Assembly (NCBI RefSeq): GCF_902459535.1
Contig: NZ_LR699555.1
Span: 1-64,000 of the forward strand
DNA length: 64,000 bases
Reading direction: 5' to 3'
Source of the DNA: Paraburkholderia dioscoreae
Lineage (GTDB): Bacteria > Pseudomonadota > Gammaproteobacteria > Burkholderiales > Burkholderiaceae
The position numbers were made by a program, and so were the translations under genes. Positions within the stretch are counted from its first letter, which is position 1, and each line of letters opens with the position of its first letter. Positions 8,419 to 16,469 of this stretch are shown one piece after another. The notes under the pieces were generated by a model, which searched no databases, had not been told where the DNA came from, and saw only the letters and a program-made list of their open reading frames with translations.

Positions 8419-9888
8419 TCATCCGAACAGGCCATGCAGGAACCACCGTTGGTCTTCTTCTGCGTCCCGACTGCTGACGCGCTCGCGGTATATCCAGAAG
8501 CAGCTCTGGTCTTCGCCCTGGGCGACGAAATAATCGCGCGTCACCAGTTCGCCATCAAACCACCCGGCCTCGATGCGTTCGCCTGGCGACACCATGCGCA
8601 GAGGTGAACCGTAAAACGGCCGGTGTTTGCGCATGAGCAGACGCACTGGCTTTTCCAGAAGCCATGTGGGTCGCGGAAATCCTTCGGGCAGCACGGTGCT
8701 TTTCGACGCACTTGCGACAGGCACCCATCGATTGGCAATTTCAGGTCGGTAATCCGCGGTTGGCGCAGGCCGGAGTACGTTTTCTTCGCCGAGTCGAGCA
8801 ACCAGCAATTCGACAAGACGGGTGTGGTCTTCGGCTGTGCCGCCGGGTTCCGGAAATAGCGTGTCCGATGCCGGCACTGCAGATTGCACATTGGACGCAT
8901 CGAGCCGTAACGCAATGACCGGTGCAGTCAGCTCAATCCGTCCAAGGCGCTCCCTGATGAGCCGAACGAGGTGGTCCTCACGCCACGTTGGCTCGCCGAG
9001 CGCGATCCCGATCGGGGTCGGCTCAATTGCCTGCCGTCCGCGCTCGTGCTCCAGCAGGAGGGTCGCGCCTGTCAGGGCCAGCTGTTTTGCGCACAGCCAG
9101 CCACATAGCTGGACGACGAGACGATGCGCGCCAAAGAGCGCTGCTTCCGCATGCTCGATGCGGTCGGGCATTTCAATGCGGGCGGAGAACGTCGGGGGCA
9201 GTTCCAGCCAGTCAAAGAGTTCGGGCGCCGTGCCAAAGGCCCGGTCCAGCGAATCAAGGAGGTGTTCGCCGCAACGGCGCTGCAGACCAGCACGCGGCAA
9301 CCGTCGTACATCGGCGATCGTTTCGCAGCCCAGTCCCGCGAACCAGTCAGCGAACGGTCGAACCTCCGGCACCGACAGCAATGGCAATGCGGACAGTTGC
9401 CGCTCAAGCGATTCCATCTTGAGTACACGCCGGTTCCGGTGTTTCGCGAGCAGCCATGCACCTTGACCTGTGGGCGCGGCACTTATTCGCGCGGTCAGTC
9501 CAATTGCGTCGAGTATCGCTTTGGCCTGACGGCACACTGCAAGCAGACCGCCGAACAGACGCAGGCTCGCACCGATGTCGACAACCACGACCGCCTCGTC
9601 GAGCATGGCGACATCTGGCGAGAACCTCATGAGCGCGATCGCCACTTCCCGCTGCACTCCATATTCACGGCCCGGCTCGCGTTCGTACATCTCCACTCCC
9701 GGAGTGAGCGTCAGCACACCGCCGCGTTTCATGCCAACCCGCACGCCCGCAGACCTGGCTACCCCGTCTGCGATGAGCACCTTGTCCCTGTCCAGGACCA
9801 CGCAGCCATGTGCGGGCTCAGGCAGCCACTTTGGTCGGAAGACCTCGAGTTGCAACCGGGGCAAGTGGACGGCGAGAAATACGCGCAT
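8419..9888 (-). CDS. imuB: ImuB, Y-family DNA polymerase homologue of the mutasome
   Basis: ImuB is a catalytically inactive Y-family polymerase relative that bridges the beta clamp, ImuA and DnaE2. The start at 9888 gives MRVFLAVHLPRLQLEVFRP, the usual ImuB N-terminus; an in-frame extension upstream has no family similarity. The 489-residue product contains the palm/finger region (DRDKVLIADGVARSAGVRVGMKRGG and VVVVDIGASLRLFGG) and helix-hairpin-helix (WFAGLGCETIADVRRLP), followed by a long C-terminal interaction region. It overlaps imuA by 71 bases and is followed at once by dnaE2. Confidence 0.93.
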   Translation of the reverse strand: MRVFLAVHLPRLQLEVFRPKWLPEPAHGCVVLDRDKVLIADGVARSAGVRVGMKRGGVLTLTPGVEMYEREPGREYGVQREVAIALMRFSPDVAMLDEAVVVVDIGASLRLFGGLLAVCRQAKAILDAIGLTARISAAPTGQGAWLLAKHRNRRVLKMESLERQLSALPLLSVPEVRPFADWFAGLGCETIADVRRLPRAGLQRRCGEHLLDSLDRAFGTAPELFDWLELPPTFSARIEMPDRIEHAEAALFGAHRLVVQLCGWLCAKQLALTGATLLLEHERGRQAIEPTPIGIALGEPTWREDHLVRLIRERLGRIELTAPVIALRLDASNVQSAVPASDTLFPEPGGTAEDHTRLVELLVARLGEENVLRPAPTADYRPEIANRWVPVASASKSTVLPEGFPRPTWLLEKPVRLLMRKHRPFYGSPLRMVSPGERIEAGWFDGELVTRDYFVAQGEDQSCFWIYRERVSSRDAEEDQRWFLHGLFG

Positions 9889-10525
9889 GGTGCGAAAACA
9901 GGACAGGGGTTGGTTGAAGTGGGATGGACAGAGGTTCCGCGCGTGCTGGACCTCGTCGCTTCGCAATATCGACGGTCAGACCGTCGCGTTCTGGCCTGAG
10001 CGCCAGTCGTAAAACGGCAGGGGACGCATCCTGCGCCGCCGCCAGGGGACGAACCATGAAAAAAAGCGTCTCCGAAGACTGCGCGGCCAGATGTAGCCGC
10101 CGCAATGAAGCCGTCTGGACGTACTGCGTCCAGAACAGGAGTGCACCGCAGCTTCCGGCACGCAGGATCTGCTCGGCTGACCACAATGCGTCGGCCGTCT
10201 TTGCGGCGCGAATCTGCAGCAGCTGTTCCGGAGAAAGACCGATGTACTCGAGACCGAGGCCGTTCGGAACATGCGGCGGCTGAACCATCGCAACGGGCCG
10301 TTTGCCCAGTGCGCTGAGCGCAGGGCGAAGCAACCGCATCTCTCCCACGCCGGCCTGCTGGACCAGCAAGTCGATGAGCGCGCCGATCGGCCACCCGCCG
10401 CCGGGCAGCTCTGCTGAAAGCGCCGCGTAGCCGGTATCGACTGTCCTGCCACGACCGCGCGCAAGCTGCGACGCCCGCCACAGGGACGGGTGTATTGCTT
10501 CCGGAATGGGGGACGGGACAGTCAT
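9818..10525 (-). CDS. imuA: ImuA, RecA/SulA-like mutasome protein
   Basis: First gene of the imu cassette, 235 residues. ImuA has a degenerate RecA-like fold and is needed for damage-induced mutagenesis with ImuB and DnaE2. Visible family blocks are HPSLWRASQLARGRGRTVDTGYAALSAELPGGGWPIGALIDLL near the N-terminus and GLEYIGLSPEQLLQIRAAKTADALWSAEQIL mid-protein. The start codon at 10525 lies only 16 bases from a perfect LexA box, so expression should be SOS controlled. The C-terminal ~25 codons overlap the start of imuB in another frame, which suggests translational coupling. Confidence 0.92.
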   Translation of the reverse strand: MTVPSPIPEAIHPSLWRASQLARGRGRTVDTGYAALSAELPGGGWPIGALIDLLVQQAGVGEMRLLRPALSALGKRPVAMVQPPHVPNGLGLEYIGLSPEQLLQIRAAKTADALWSAEQILRAGSCGALLFWTQYVQTASLRRLHLAAQSSETLFFMVRPLAAAQDASPAVLRLALRPERDGLTVDIAKRRGPARAEPLSIPLQPTPVLFSHHARISRRPLAPVATRGLPTKVAA

Positions 10526-10541
10526 TGAATTGCGGAAATAC

Positions 10542-10557
10542 CTGTATGAATGTACAG
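10542..10557. promoter_or_regulatory. LexA (SOS) box between imuA and the rightward small-gene cluster
   Basis: The 16-mer CTGTATGAATGTACAG matches the CTGT-N8-ACAG LexA consensus exactly. It lies 16 bases upstream of imuA (leftward) and 54 bases upstream of the gene at 10612 (rightward), so one box may repress both directions. Confidence 0.88.
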
Positions 10558-10611
10558 TATCCTACACGGAAATTCGTAGCGTTGAATGGACACTTTTTCG
10601 GGAGAAGCTTC

Positions 10612-10926
10612 ATGGACATGCGAGCTCGCAAACCCGTCAGCCATCCGATGCCAGAAATTGCGGCGTTTGTCGCCGACATGAAGTCTGCGTTTGGCGAACA
10701 GGAAATCGATGAAGCCATTCGTCGCGGCCGAGCCGGCGAGTTGACGTTCTTTGCATGCGAAAATGGCCGCTCGGTGGGTACCGCTAGTCCGGTGGAAACG
10801 GATGTCTGGCGTGTTGACGGTACCGTGCGCGACCGCCACTACTGTGACGGTTGCGACGGGTCGTGCGTCGGAGGGGATGTATCCTGCAGCGACAGATTGA
10901 ATCGCATCGCCAAGGAGAAACGATAG
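10612..10926 (+). CDS. Uncharacterised small cysteine-containing protein opposite imuA
   Basis: I do not recognise this 104-residue protein. It starts MDMRARKPVSHPMPEIAAFV after a good GGGAGAAG site; a second in-frame ATG at 10618 is an alternative start. The C-terminal third is cysteine-rich (HYCDGCDGSCVGGDVSCSD), which could bind metal. The gene lies 54 bases from the LexA box shared with imuA and overlaps the next gene by one base, so it heads a small rightward operon that may be SOS induced. Confidence 0.6.
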   Translation: MDMRARKPVSHPMPEIAAFVADMKSAFGEQEIDEAIRRGRAGELTFFACENGRSVGTASPVETDVWRVDGTVRDRHYCDGCDGSCVGGDVSCSDRLNRIAKEKR

Positions 10927-11273
10927 TGAAACTGGTTGGATGCGGATTGCTTTTCGTGGCGTGTGCTTCGCACGCGTTTGCAGGTGAGCGCTACATAGAA
11001 ATCTGGAATCCGCCCGAAGCTCGAGGTGGATTGCTTCAGGGGGCGGGCGTGCCGAAGTCGCTTACACACAAGCGGCGTGTACCCCATTTGTTAAAAACAC
11101 GGGCGCACCGCACGCCGACCACCGCCACCAGGCTCGCCGTGAAGGCGGGCGCTGCCGGTGCAGGTACGCGACGCGTTACGCCTGACGTATCGGAAATCCC
11201 CCGTCTGATCACACCCGAGGGAAATGTACTGCGTGTTGATGCTCGCGACTCGTATGTTGAGGTTGTGCGCTGA
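10926..11273 (+). CDS. Uncharacterised small exported protein
   Basis: A 115-residue protein with GTG start following AAGGAGAAA. The N-terminus VKLVGCGLLFVACASHAFAGE is a clear signal peptide with an AFA-type cleavage site, so the mature protein is probably periplasmic. The rest is basic and rich in Arg, Thr and Ala, with no motif that I recognise. It overlaps the preceding gene by one base and the following one by one base (TGATGG type junction), so the three are translated as an operon. Confidence 0.5.
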   Translation: MKLVGCGLLFVACASHAFAGERYIEIWNPPEARGGLLQGAGVPKSLTHKRRVPHLLKTRAHRTPTTATRLAVKAGAAGAGTRRVTPDVSEIPRLITPEGNVLRVDARDSYVEVVR

Positions 11274-11491
11274 TGGAATCGGGAAGCTACAACGGATATC
11301 GCATCTTCGGTCACGCCATACTTCAGCAGGAGGACATCCTTTCACCTGCGCGATATGCGGGTAGCGGAACCATCACCCGCGACACAAAGATGGTTGAAGC
11401 CTCCGGGGTACTCGGTGTTTTTGATACGGAAGAAGAGGCTCAGTTCGCCGGACTTGGCTGGGCACGTGCGTGGGTCGATAGCCACGGCTAG
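11273..11491 (+). CDS. Uncharacterised 72-residue protein
   Basis: Third gene of the small operon behind the LexA box. The product begins MESGSYNGYRIFGHAILQQE and ends EEEAQFAGLGWARAWVDSHG. The middle reads like a small beta-rich protein followed by a helix, a layout seen in several short Burkholderia proteins of unknown role. No membrane segment or catalytic motif is visible. Its start overlaps the upstream stop codon, which supports it being real. Confidence 0.5.
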   Translation: MESGSYNGYRIFGHAILQQEDILSPARYAGSGTITRDTKMVEASGVLGVFDTEEEAQFAGLGWARAWVDSHG

Positions 11492-11751
11492 TACCTCGCT
11501 CGCGTCGGTCCGCGGCAACCTATGCAGGGGCGAAATCAGTTCTCCAACATCGGCGATGTGCGTGAAGCTAGTTCTCTAAAACACAGTGCACCACGCGCGG
11601 CTGCTTATGCTCCAGGGCCAGCAGGTCGATGCGCAGTCACAGTTGACCCCGTTTGCACCCGAAGGCAAAGCGTATGTCAGTCGTGCGCGCCTTTTTTGCG
11701 GAGATACTCTTTCGGGGCCTGACGTCCCGCAAACCGCGTGGCCAGTTGACT

Positions 11752-12186
11752 TTAAAACGTCTTCATCATGCAAACGGCACTCGCCGGACAGAGTTGCGCA
11801 AACTGCGTACTCGCCTGCAATCGAGTGGATGCGCTGCTCCGATTCACTGTTACATATCCGGCCCGCGGGAAAAAATCCGCAGCCGTCGTTGTAAGCAACC
11901 ACAACTCCGATATGCCGGACGCGCGCGCCAGGTTTTCCGCGTGGGCCAGCAGGCGACCTCCCAGCCCCGCATTGCGCGAAGTTTGAACAACCGCCAATGA
12001 CCGCAACAGCGCATCCGTTCCAACCCGCTCAAGACCCACACTGCCAACAATCCTGCCGCTGACGTCTTCCGCCACCAGGAAGTCGACGAGCAAGGCTGCA
12101 TCCACGTCGTCGACCGGCAGTTCGTTTTCTGCGAGCAATGCTTTGATGACATCGAGGTCATCACTTCGTGCGGCACGTATCTTCAT
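11752..12186 (-). CDS. arsN2: ArsN2-like GNAT N-acetyltransferase
   Basis: A 144-residue GNAT acetyltransferase. The acetyl-CoA loop is in TSRNAGLGGRLLAHAENLARASG and the C-terminal core in LWLLTTTAADFFPRAGY. This layout fits ArsN2, a short GNAT protein found almost only in arsenic gene clusters. The related ArsN1 detoxifies the organoarsenical antibiotic arsinothricin by acetylation; the substrate of ArsN2 types is unsettled. It is the last gene of a leftward group (unknown gene, MFS transporter, arsN2), opposite arsH. The tail after about residue 115 departs from the GNAT fold. Confidence 0.75.
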   Translation of the reverse strand: MKIRAARSDDLDVIKALLAENELPVDDVDAALLVDFLVAEDVSGRIVGSVGLERVGTDALLRSLAVVQTSRNAGLGGRLLAHAENLARASGISELWLLTTTAADFFPRAGYVTVNRSSASTRLQASTQFAQLCPASAVCMMKTF

Positions 12187-12224
12187 GGCGAATGTATCAG
12201 TGCTGGACTATGACAAAGGAAGTA

Positions 12225-13478
12225 TCAGGCTACGCTGGTCGCCGCGTGTCGGCTAACCCGAACAGCCACAAAGAACGCGGCCGCTGAGAGTATCGAGACG
12301 ATGAACACCGTCCATTCGACGGCCACGTATCCGTGCGTGAAGCTCCAGATGCTGGCGGCGGCAATCGGCGCAATTCCCTTCGCGACATTTGATGGGAAGG
12401 AAAGCATACCGCTGACTGCGCCATATCCTTCAGTCCACATCAGGTCCTGGACAATTGTGCCTCGCAGGATTGTCATCATCCCGTTTGCAGCGCCATAGCA
12501 AAGCGCAAACAACCAGAGCAGCACGGCCGCGTGCCCAGCGCTTATCAGGACAATGGTCGACAGCGGGAAAAGCGTCACGACGATGATGCCCACGGTGCTG
12601 ACGTGGACAGTCCGGCCGAACGTGAACCACACCGCACGAGCGGCGACCTGAGCTGGACCGATGAGCGCCATGGTTGTGACCAGCACGGCGTTCGACACAC
12701 CACGCTCAACCATGAGCGGCACCAGATGGAATGTGAGCGCCGCGAACGTCGCGTAGTAGGCTGTGAAGCACATGGCGAGCGCCCAGAAAACTGGGGAACG
12801 GAGCGCGCGACGTGTGGCTGCGTCGTTGGCCAGCTTTACTGAACCACTTGTTTGCCGGGAGCCCGGGTCAGCGCGCGAGGAGCGGATTGCCAGCACATGG
12901 ACAGGCAGACAGATAATCAGGTTCAATGCCGCAAGCACAACAAGCGATGTGCGCCACCCGACCGAGCCGACAAGTAACTGGGTCAGCGGTATGAAGACCG
13001 TGCTGGCAAATCCTGCGACCAGCGTGATGAGTGTGATTTTGGTGCGGAAGCTTCGCGGATAACGATGTGTCACAACGGCGAAGACCGGGTCGTAGAACGT
13101 GGCCGCCATTGAGATGCCGAGACCTATCCACGCGACGAAGAGCGCCGTCAGCGACTGCGCGTCGGCCCAGAGCAGCAGCATCGCCGCCGCGATTACCGAG
13201 CCGACGGCCATCACCCGGCGCCCGAGTCCGTGGTCAATCCAGCGGCCGATGGGATACGCAGCAAATCCCGAAACCAGGAGCCCAACGGAAAGCGCGGCGT
13301 TCGTGGCTGTCCGGCTCCACCCCATGGACTGTTCCATCGGCACTACCAGCAGGGAGAACGAGTAGTAGACGGAGCCCCATGAGACCAGCTGCGCCAGCGC
13401 CAGGGCCCATGTAACCAGTCGGTCCTGGCTGTCTGCCGGCGCGTTGTCTCCGCTGGCGTTCTCGGTTCGACTCGACAT
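12225..13478 (-). CDS. MFS transporter in the arsenic cluster
   Basis: A 417-residue major facilitator protein with about 12 hydrophobic segments and the loop 2-3 motif as GRWIDHGLGRRVM. Substrate cannot be read from the sequence. MFS proteins in ars clusters include ArsJ (arseno-phosphoglycerate export, normally beside a gapdh gene, absent here), ArsK-like arsenite exporters and organoarsenical exporters, so an arsenical is the likely substrate. The start at 13478 leaves a 14-base gap to the upstream gene on the same strand. It is followed after 38 bases by arsN2. Confidence 0.75.
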   Translation of the reverse strand: MSSRTENASGDNAPADSQDRLVTWALALAQLVSWGSVYYSFSLLVVPMEQSMGWSRTATNAALSVGLLVSGFAAYPIGRWIDHGLGRRVMAVGSVIAAAMLLLWADAQSLTALFVAWIGLGISMAATFYDPVFAVVTHRYPRSFRTKITLITLVAGFASTVFIPLTQLLVGSVGWRTSLVVLAALNLIICLPVHVLAIRSSRADPGSRQTSGSVKLANDAATRRALRSPVFWALAMCFTAYYATFAALTFHLVPLMVERGVSNAVLVTTMALIGPAQVAARAVWFTFGRTVHVSTVGIIVVTLFPLSTIVLISAGHAAVLLWLFALCYGAANGMMTILRGTIVQDLMWTEGYGAVSGMLSFPSNVAKGIAPIAAASIWSFTHGYVAVEWTVFIVSILSAAAFFVAVRVSRHAATSVA

Positions 13479-13492
13479 CGTGCTCAATTTGT

Positions 13493-14188
13493 TCAGCCTC
13501 TCAACTTGCTCAGGTTGGGGACCATGCCGGTGCGAAACGCGTCGCAACAGAAGAAAGTCGCCGAGGCGAGCCTCTGCGCCAAAGCGACGGCAAGGCGCTC
13601 GGCCTCAGGACCTATCCGGGGCATGGCGATCAGGCTCGGCGCTTCGTTGACGGTACCTAAAAAGCCGATGCCCTCCCGATTGCAAAAATGCTCAACACGT
13701 CGCGAGACAAATTTCACGCGTACCCGTCGGAGCATTGCCGCCATTCCGCTTTTCTGACCCTGCGTTGTCAATGCGACGAAGAATTTCAAACCCTCGTCGG
13801 CCAGGCGATTGCGGACTCGCATCAGGGGCGTTTCCCAGTCGCATGGTGGACGCCAACTGCCGAGCGCTTCCGCATTCATCACCAGCACCGCGGCAGAGGA
13901 GCCCCCCGCGGCGAGGAAGCGCGCGATCGCAAGGTTCTCGTCGGCGGCGGCCGTGAGCGCAATGGCCGACGCCACGTAACCGGTTTCCCGCTGAAATGCC
14001 GACGATAGGCCGGCTGCTAGTGCCGAGCGCCTGGACGCAGACTCAGTACCCCCATCCTTCGGTTCTTGTTGGCAAACATCTGCGCGCTCATGTGCGGCCA
14101 ACAGAATGAGTCCCTGCGCGGAGCCGCATTGCCACCCTCCCGACGCCGGCAGGAGCCATTCAGACGAAACCCGGTCATCGCCGCTCAT
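13493..14188 (-). CDS. Uncharacterised protein at the head of the leftward ars operon
   Basis: I do not recognise this 231-residue protein. It looks soluble and alpha/beta, with blocks ENLAIARFLAAGGSSAAVLVMNAEALG and GIGFLGTVNEAPSLIAMP. Cysteines occur at about 21, 39, 117, 169 and as a CC pair near 215 (ATFFCCDAFRTG), which could bind As(III). It is first in the operon with the MFS transporter and arsN2-like gene and starts 22 bases from an ArsR-type operator shared with arsH, so it is probably arsenic induced. A DNA-damage or flavin role cannot be excluded. Confidence 0.6.
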   Translation of the reverse strand: MSGDDRVSSEWLLPASGGWQCGSAQGLILLAAHERADVCQQEPKDGGTESASRRSALAAGLSSAFQRETGYVASAIALTAAADENLAIARFLAAGGSSAAVLVMNAEALGSWRPPCDWETPLMRVRNRLADEGLKFFVALTTQGQKSGMAAMLRRVRVKFVSRRVEHFCNREGIGFLGTVNEAPSLIAMPRIGPEAERLAVALAQRLASATFFCCDAFRTGMVPNLSKLRG

Positions 14189-14209
14189 GGCATCTCTCCA
14201 AAGATTTCA

Positions 14210-14231
14210 CATTTCCAGAATACCGGAAATG
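14210..14231. promoter_or_regulatory. Probable ArsR operator between the leftward operon and arsH
   Basis: A 22-bp near-palindrome with perfect 7-base arms CATTTCC and GGAAATG separated by 8 bases. The arsH-side promoter fits it: TTTCCA (14212-14217), 17 bases, then TAGAAT (14235-14240), so a bound ArsR would cover the -35 element. Confidence 0.6.
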
Positions 14232-14343
14232 TTGTAGAATGCAAGTAACGCGTGAGGGTTGGTGCTCGTTGGGCGGAGCAAAGCCGCTTGAATGCACCCA
14301 ACGCCTCCATATACTTGGAAGCATCAAATTGCAGGGTAATGAA

Positions 14344-15120
14344 ATGACAGTTCACGCAATCAAGGGCGACCAGACATTCCCGGCCGCCAAACCAGATTTT
14401 TTCGACACTGACATCGCCGCGCGTCTTGGAATGGAAAGCCAGCAGCCAGTGCGGATACTGTTGCTCTACGGCTCGCTTCGTGAGCGTTCGTACTCACGTC
14501 TGCTCGTTGAAGAAGCCGCTCGCCTGCTGCAGACGTTCGGCGCTGAAACGCGGATTTTTGACCCGCGTGGTCTGCCGCATGCCGATGATGTTGATGTGAA
14601 GAACCATCCGAAAGTGAAAGAGCTGCTCGAGCTGTCCCTTTGGTCGGAAGGACACGTCTGGTGTAGCCCGGAGCGCCACGGCACCATCACCGGTCTGATA
14701 AAGACGCAGATTGACCATCTGCCGCTGGTCAGCGGCGGTATCCGGCCGACGCAGGGGCGCACGCTTGCCGTCATGCAAGTGAGTGGCGGCTCGCAGTCGT
14801 TCAACTCAGTCAATCAACTCCGTCAGCTCGGACGATGGATGCGCATGTTCACCATCCCCAACCAGTCGTCTGTTGCCAAAGCTTTTGAAGAATTCGAAGA
14901 GAACGGCCGGATGAAGCCGTCGTCTTACTACGACCGACTGGTTGACGTGATGGAAGAACTCGTGAAGTTCACGCTGCTGCTTCGCGGTCGTGCCGACTAT
15001 CTCGTCGACCGGTACAGCGAACGTGTGAAGGAAGACCGTCCGCTCGACCCGGCGACCGACCTAGCCTCCCAGGCAATCGCTGACCATTCCCGCAAAGAAG
15101 CGCAGGCGACCAACCAATAA
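14344..15120 (+). CDS. arsH: ArsH, NADPH-dependent FMN reductase / organoarsenical oxidase
   Basis: ArsH is a flavodoxin-fold NADPH:FMN oxidoreductase that oxidises toxic trivalent methylarsenicals to the pentavalent form. The 258-residue product contains the FMN phosphate loop LLLYGSLRERSYSRLL (about 40-55), the WCSPERHGTITGLIKTQIDH block (about 100-120) and VMQVSGGSQSFNSVNQLRQLGRWMRMF. The start at 14344 is preceded by AGGG; an ATG at 14239 is in frame but lies at the promoter -10. It is followed closely by arsR and arsI, so the set works on methylated arsenic. Confidence 0.92.
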   Translation: MTVHAIKGDQTFPAAKPDFFDTDIAARLGMESQQPVRILLLYGSLRERSYSRLLVEEAARLLQTFGAETRIFDPRGLPHADDVDVKNHPKVKELLELSLWSEGHVWCSPERHGTITGLIKTQIDHLPLVSGGIRPTQGRTLAVMQVSGGSQSFNSVNQLRQLGRWMRMFTIPNQSSVAKAFEEFEENGRMKPSSYYDRLVDVMEELVKFTLLLRGRADYLVDRYSERVKEDRPLDPATDLASQAIADHSRKEAQATNQ

Positions 15121-15130
15121 GAGGCACTTC

Positions 15131-15469
15131 ATGGCAACCCTGGATTCGAAGCTTGCAGTCAAGGCGCTTGCAGCGCTCGCGCACGAAACACGTCTCGCGG
15201 TCTTCCGTCTTCTGGTGACGGCTGGACGCTCGGGTATGAGTCCAGGCGCCATTGCCGAAAAGCTGGGGCTCCCGGCGCCCACGCTGTCATTTCACCTGAA
15301 GGAGCTCGCCCACGCAGAGCTCATTGAAGGCAAAAGTCAGGGGCGGTTCATCATCTACTGCGCCAGCTATGACCACATGCAGACGCTCATGGATTTCCTG
15401 ATGGAAAACTGCTGCGCAGCGGAGCAAGCGGAACAATGCGGCTGCGCGACCAACGAAACGGAGGCGTAA
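15131..15469 (+). CDS. arsR: ArsR family arsenic-responsive repressor
   Basis: A 112-residue SmtB/ArsR winged-helix repressor. The HTH is LGLPAPTLSFHLKELAHAELI (about 50-70) and the wing GKSQGRFIIYCASYDHM. The C-terminal pair ENCC followed by CGC (about 95-108) is the As(III)-sensing site type seen in the C-terminal Cys class (as in Acidithiobacillus and Corynebacterium ArsR), not the CVC type of R773. It sits 10 bases after arsH and abuts arsI. The operator at 14210 is its likely target. Confidence 0.9.
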   Translation: MATLDSKLAVKALAALAHETRLAVFRLLVTAGRSGMSPGAIAEKLGLPAPTLSFHLKELAHAELIEGKSQGRFIIYCASYDHMQTLMDFLMENCCAAEQAEQCGCATNETEA

Positions 15470-15940
15470 ATGAAGCGATTTCACGTGCACGTTATTGTCC
15501 CGACACTCGATGAAAGCGTGCGTTTTTACAGCAGTATGTTCGGCGCGCAGCCCACCGTGCTCAAGGACGATTACGCGAAGTGGATGCTTGAAGACCCGCG
15601 CATGAACTTCGCCATTTCGGCGCGTGGCGGTGAAGCAGGCGTCAATCACTTGGGATTTCAAGTCGATAGCGATGAGGAGCTGTCAGCTCTTCGCGAGCAG
15701 GTCGTCGCCGGCAGCGTCGCGGTACAGGACCAGCCCGGCGCGCAGTGCTGTTACGCAAGTTCGAACAAATACTGGACGCAGGACCCGGCCGGTGTGCCTT
15801 GGGAGACGTATCACACGCTCGGCGGCATCCCGATGTTCGGAGCGGACAGCCGACAGGCTGCCGCTTCGGAGGGCGGCGCCTGCTGCGCTCCCGTCACGTC
15901 GATTCCGGCGGTGATTGAGAAAAAGGTTGGCTGCTGCTGA
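15470..15940 (+). CDS. arsI: ArsI/CadI family C-As lyase
   Basis: ArsI is a non-haem Fe(II) extradiol-type dioxygenase that breaks the carbon-arsenic bond of trivalent organoarsenicals such as MAs(III). This 156-residue vicinal-oxygen-chelate protein has the metal His in HVHVIV (4-6) and GVNHLGFQV (about 61), the substrate-binding vicinal pair in AQCCYASSNKYW (about 96-97), and the metal Glu in PWETYHTLG. The tail carries further Cys pairs (ACCAP and the terminal GCC), as in family members. It starts directly at the arsR stop with GGAGG ahead. With ArsH it gives demethylation and oxidation of methylarsenicals. Confidence 0.9.
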   Translation: MKRFHVHVIVPTLDESVRFYSSMFGAQPTVLKDDYAKWMLEDPRMNFAISARGGEAGVNHLGFQVDSDEELSALREQVVAGSVAVQDQPGAQCCYASSNKYWTQDPAGVPWETYHTLGGIPMFGADSRQAAASEGGACCAPVTSIPAVIEKKVGCC

Positions 15941-15955
15941 GCGGCCACAAAAGCA

Positions 15956-15986
15956 AACGGCCGCCCAAGGTTACGAGGCGGCCGTT
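15956..15986. terminator. Hairpin between convergent arsI and arsR
   Basis: Perfect 10-bp stem (AACGGCCGCC pairing with GGCGGCCGTT) and an 11-base loop. On the minus strand it is followed by TTTGCTTTTG, so it fits a terminator for the leftward arsR, and may also slow rightward transcription from arsI. Confidence 0.6.
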
Positions 15987-16056
15987 GCAACTGTAATCCT
16001 TCTCACGCACCGGCGGCTTTGCACCGAGCGCGACAGCGCGCCGTCTTGGGCGCAAC

Positions 16057-16383
16057 CTAACACTTCACCTTTTTGCGGGGTTTGCAGTCTGCCGTTTCAA
16101 CACCCTGGCAGCAGTTCTCCGTCAGAAAGTCGACCAGGCCGTTCATATGGTCTATCTCCGCCGCGTAGTAGACGAATCGGCCCTCCTGCCGGGACGACAC
16201 GAGACCCGCGTGGGTCAGTTCCTTGAGGTGAAAGGACAGCGTGGCGCTCGCAAGGTCCAGTTGCTCCTGAATAACGCCGACGCTCAATCCGTCGGGTCCG
16301 GCCGTCACTAGCAGGCGGAATATACCCAAACGCGTCGGCTGGGCCAGCGCTGACAGGGCTTTGATTGCGTCTTTTTCCTTCAT
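16057..16383 (-). CDS. arsR: Second ArsR family repressor
   Basis: A 108-residue winged-helix repressor starting MKEKDAIKALSALAQPTRLG. HTH is LDLASATLSFHLKELTHAGLV and wing RQEGRFVYYAAEIDHM. The As(III) site ENCCQGVETADC near the C-terminus matches the pattern of the arsR at 15131, but the two proteins are clearly diverged paralogues. Start 16383 is chosen because the family similarity begins there; the frame continues upstream without it. It converges on arsI and may control the neighbouring small membrane gene, pst or arsC-acr3 promoters. Confidence 0.88.
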   Translation of the reverse strand: MKEKDAIKALSALAQPTRLGIFRLLVTAGPDGLSVGVIQEQLDLASATLSFHLKELTHAGLVSSRQEGRFVYYAAEIDHMNGLVDFLTENCCQGVETADCKPRKKVKC

Positions 16384-16393
16384 GGTGCACAGG

Positions 16394-16413
16394 TCGTCGA
16401 GATTAGCCGACGA
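16394..16413. promoter_or_regulatory. Possible autoregulatory operator of the second arsR
   Basis: Inverted repeat TCGTCG-N8-CGACGA located 11 bases upstream of the leftward arsR start, next to a minus-strand TAGAAT that would serve as -10. Position fits ArsR autoregulation; the sequence differs from the other two candidate operators in the island. Confidence 0.35.
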
Positions 16414-16469
16414 TTCTAAACCTATTGAGATGACAGCGGCGCGACAACGATGCCCGGCATCGACCGCCA

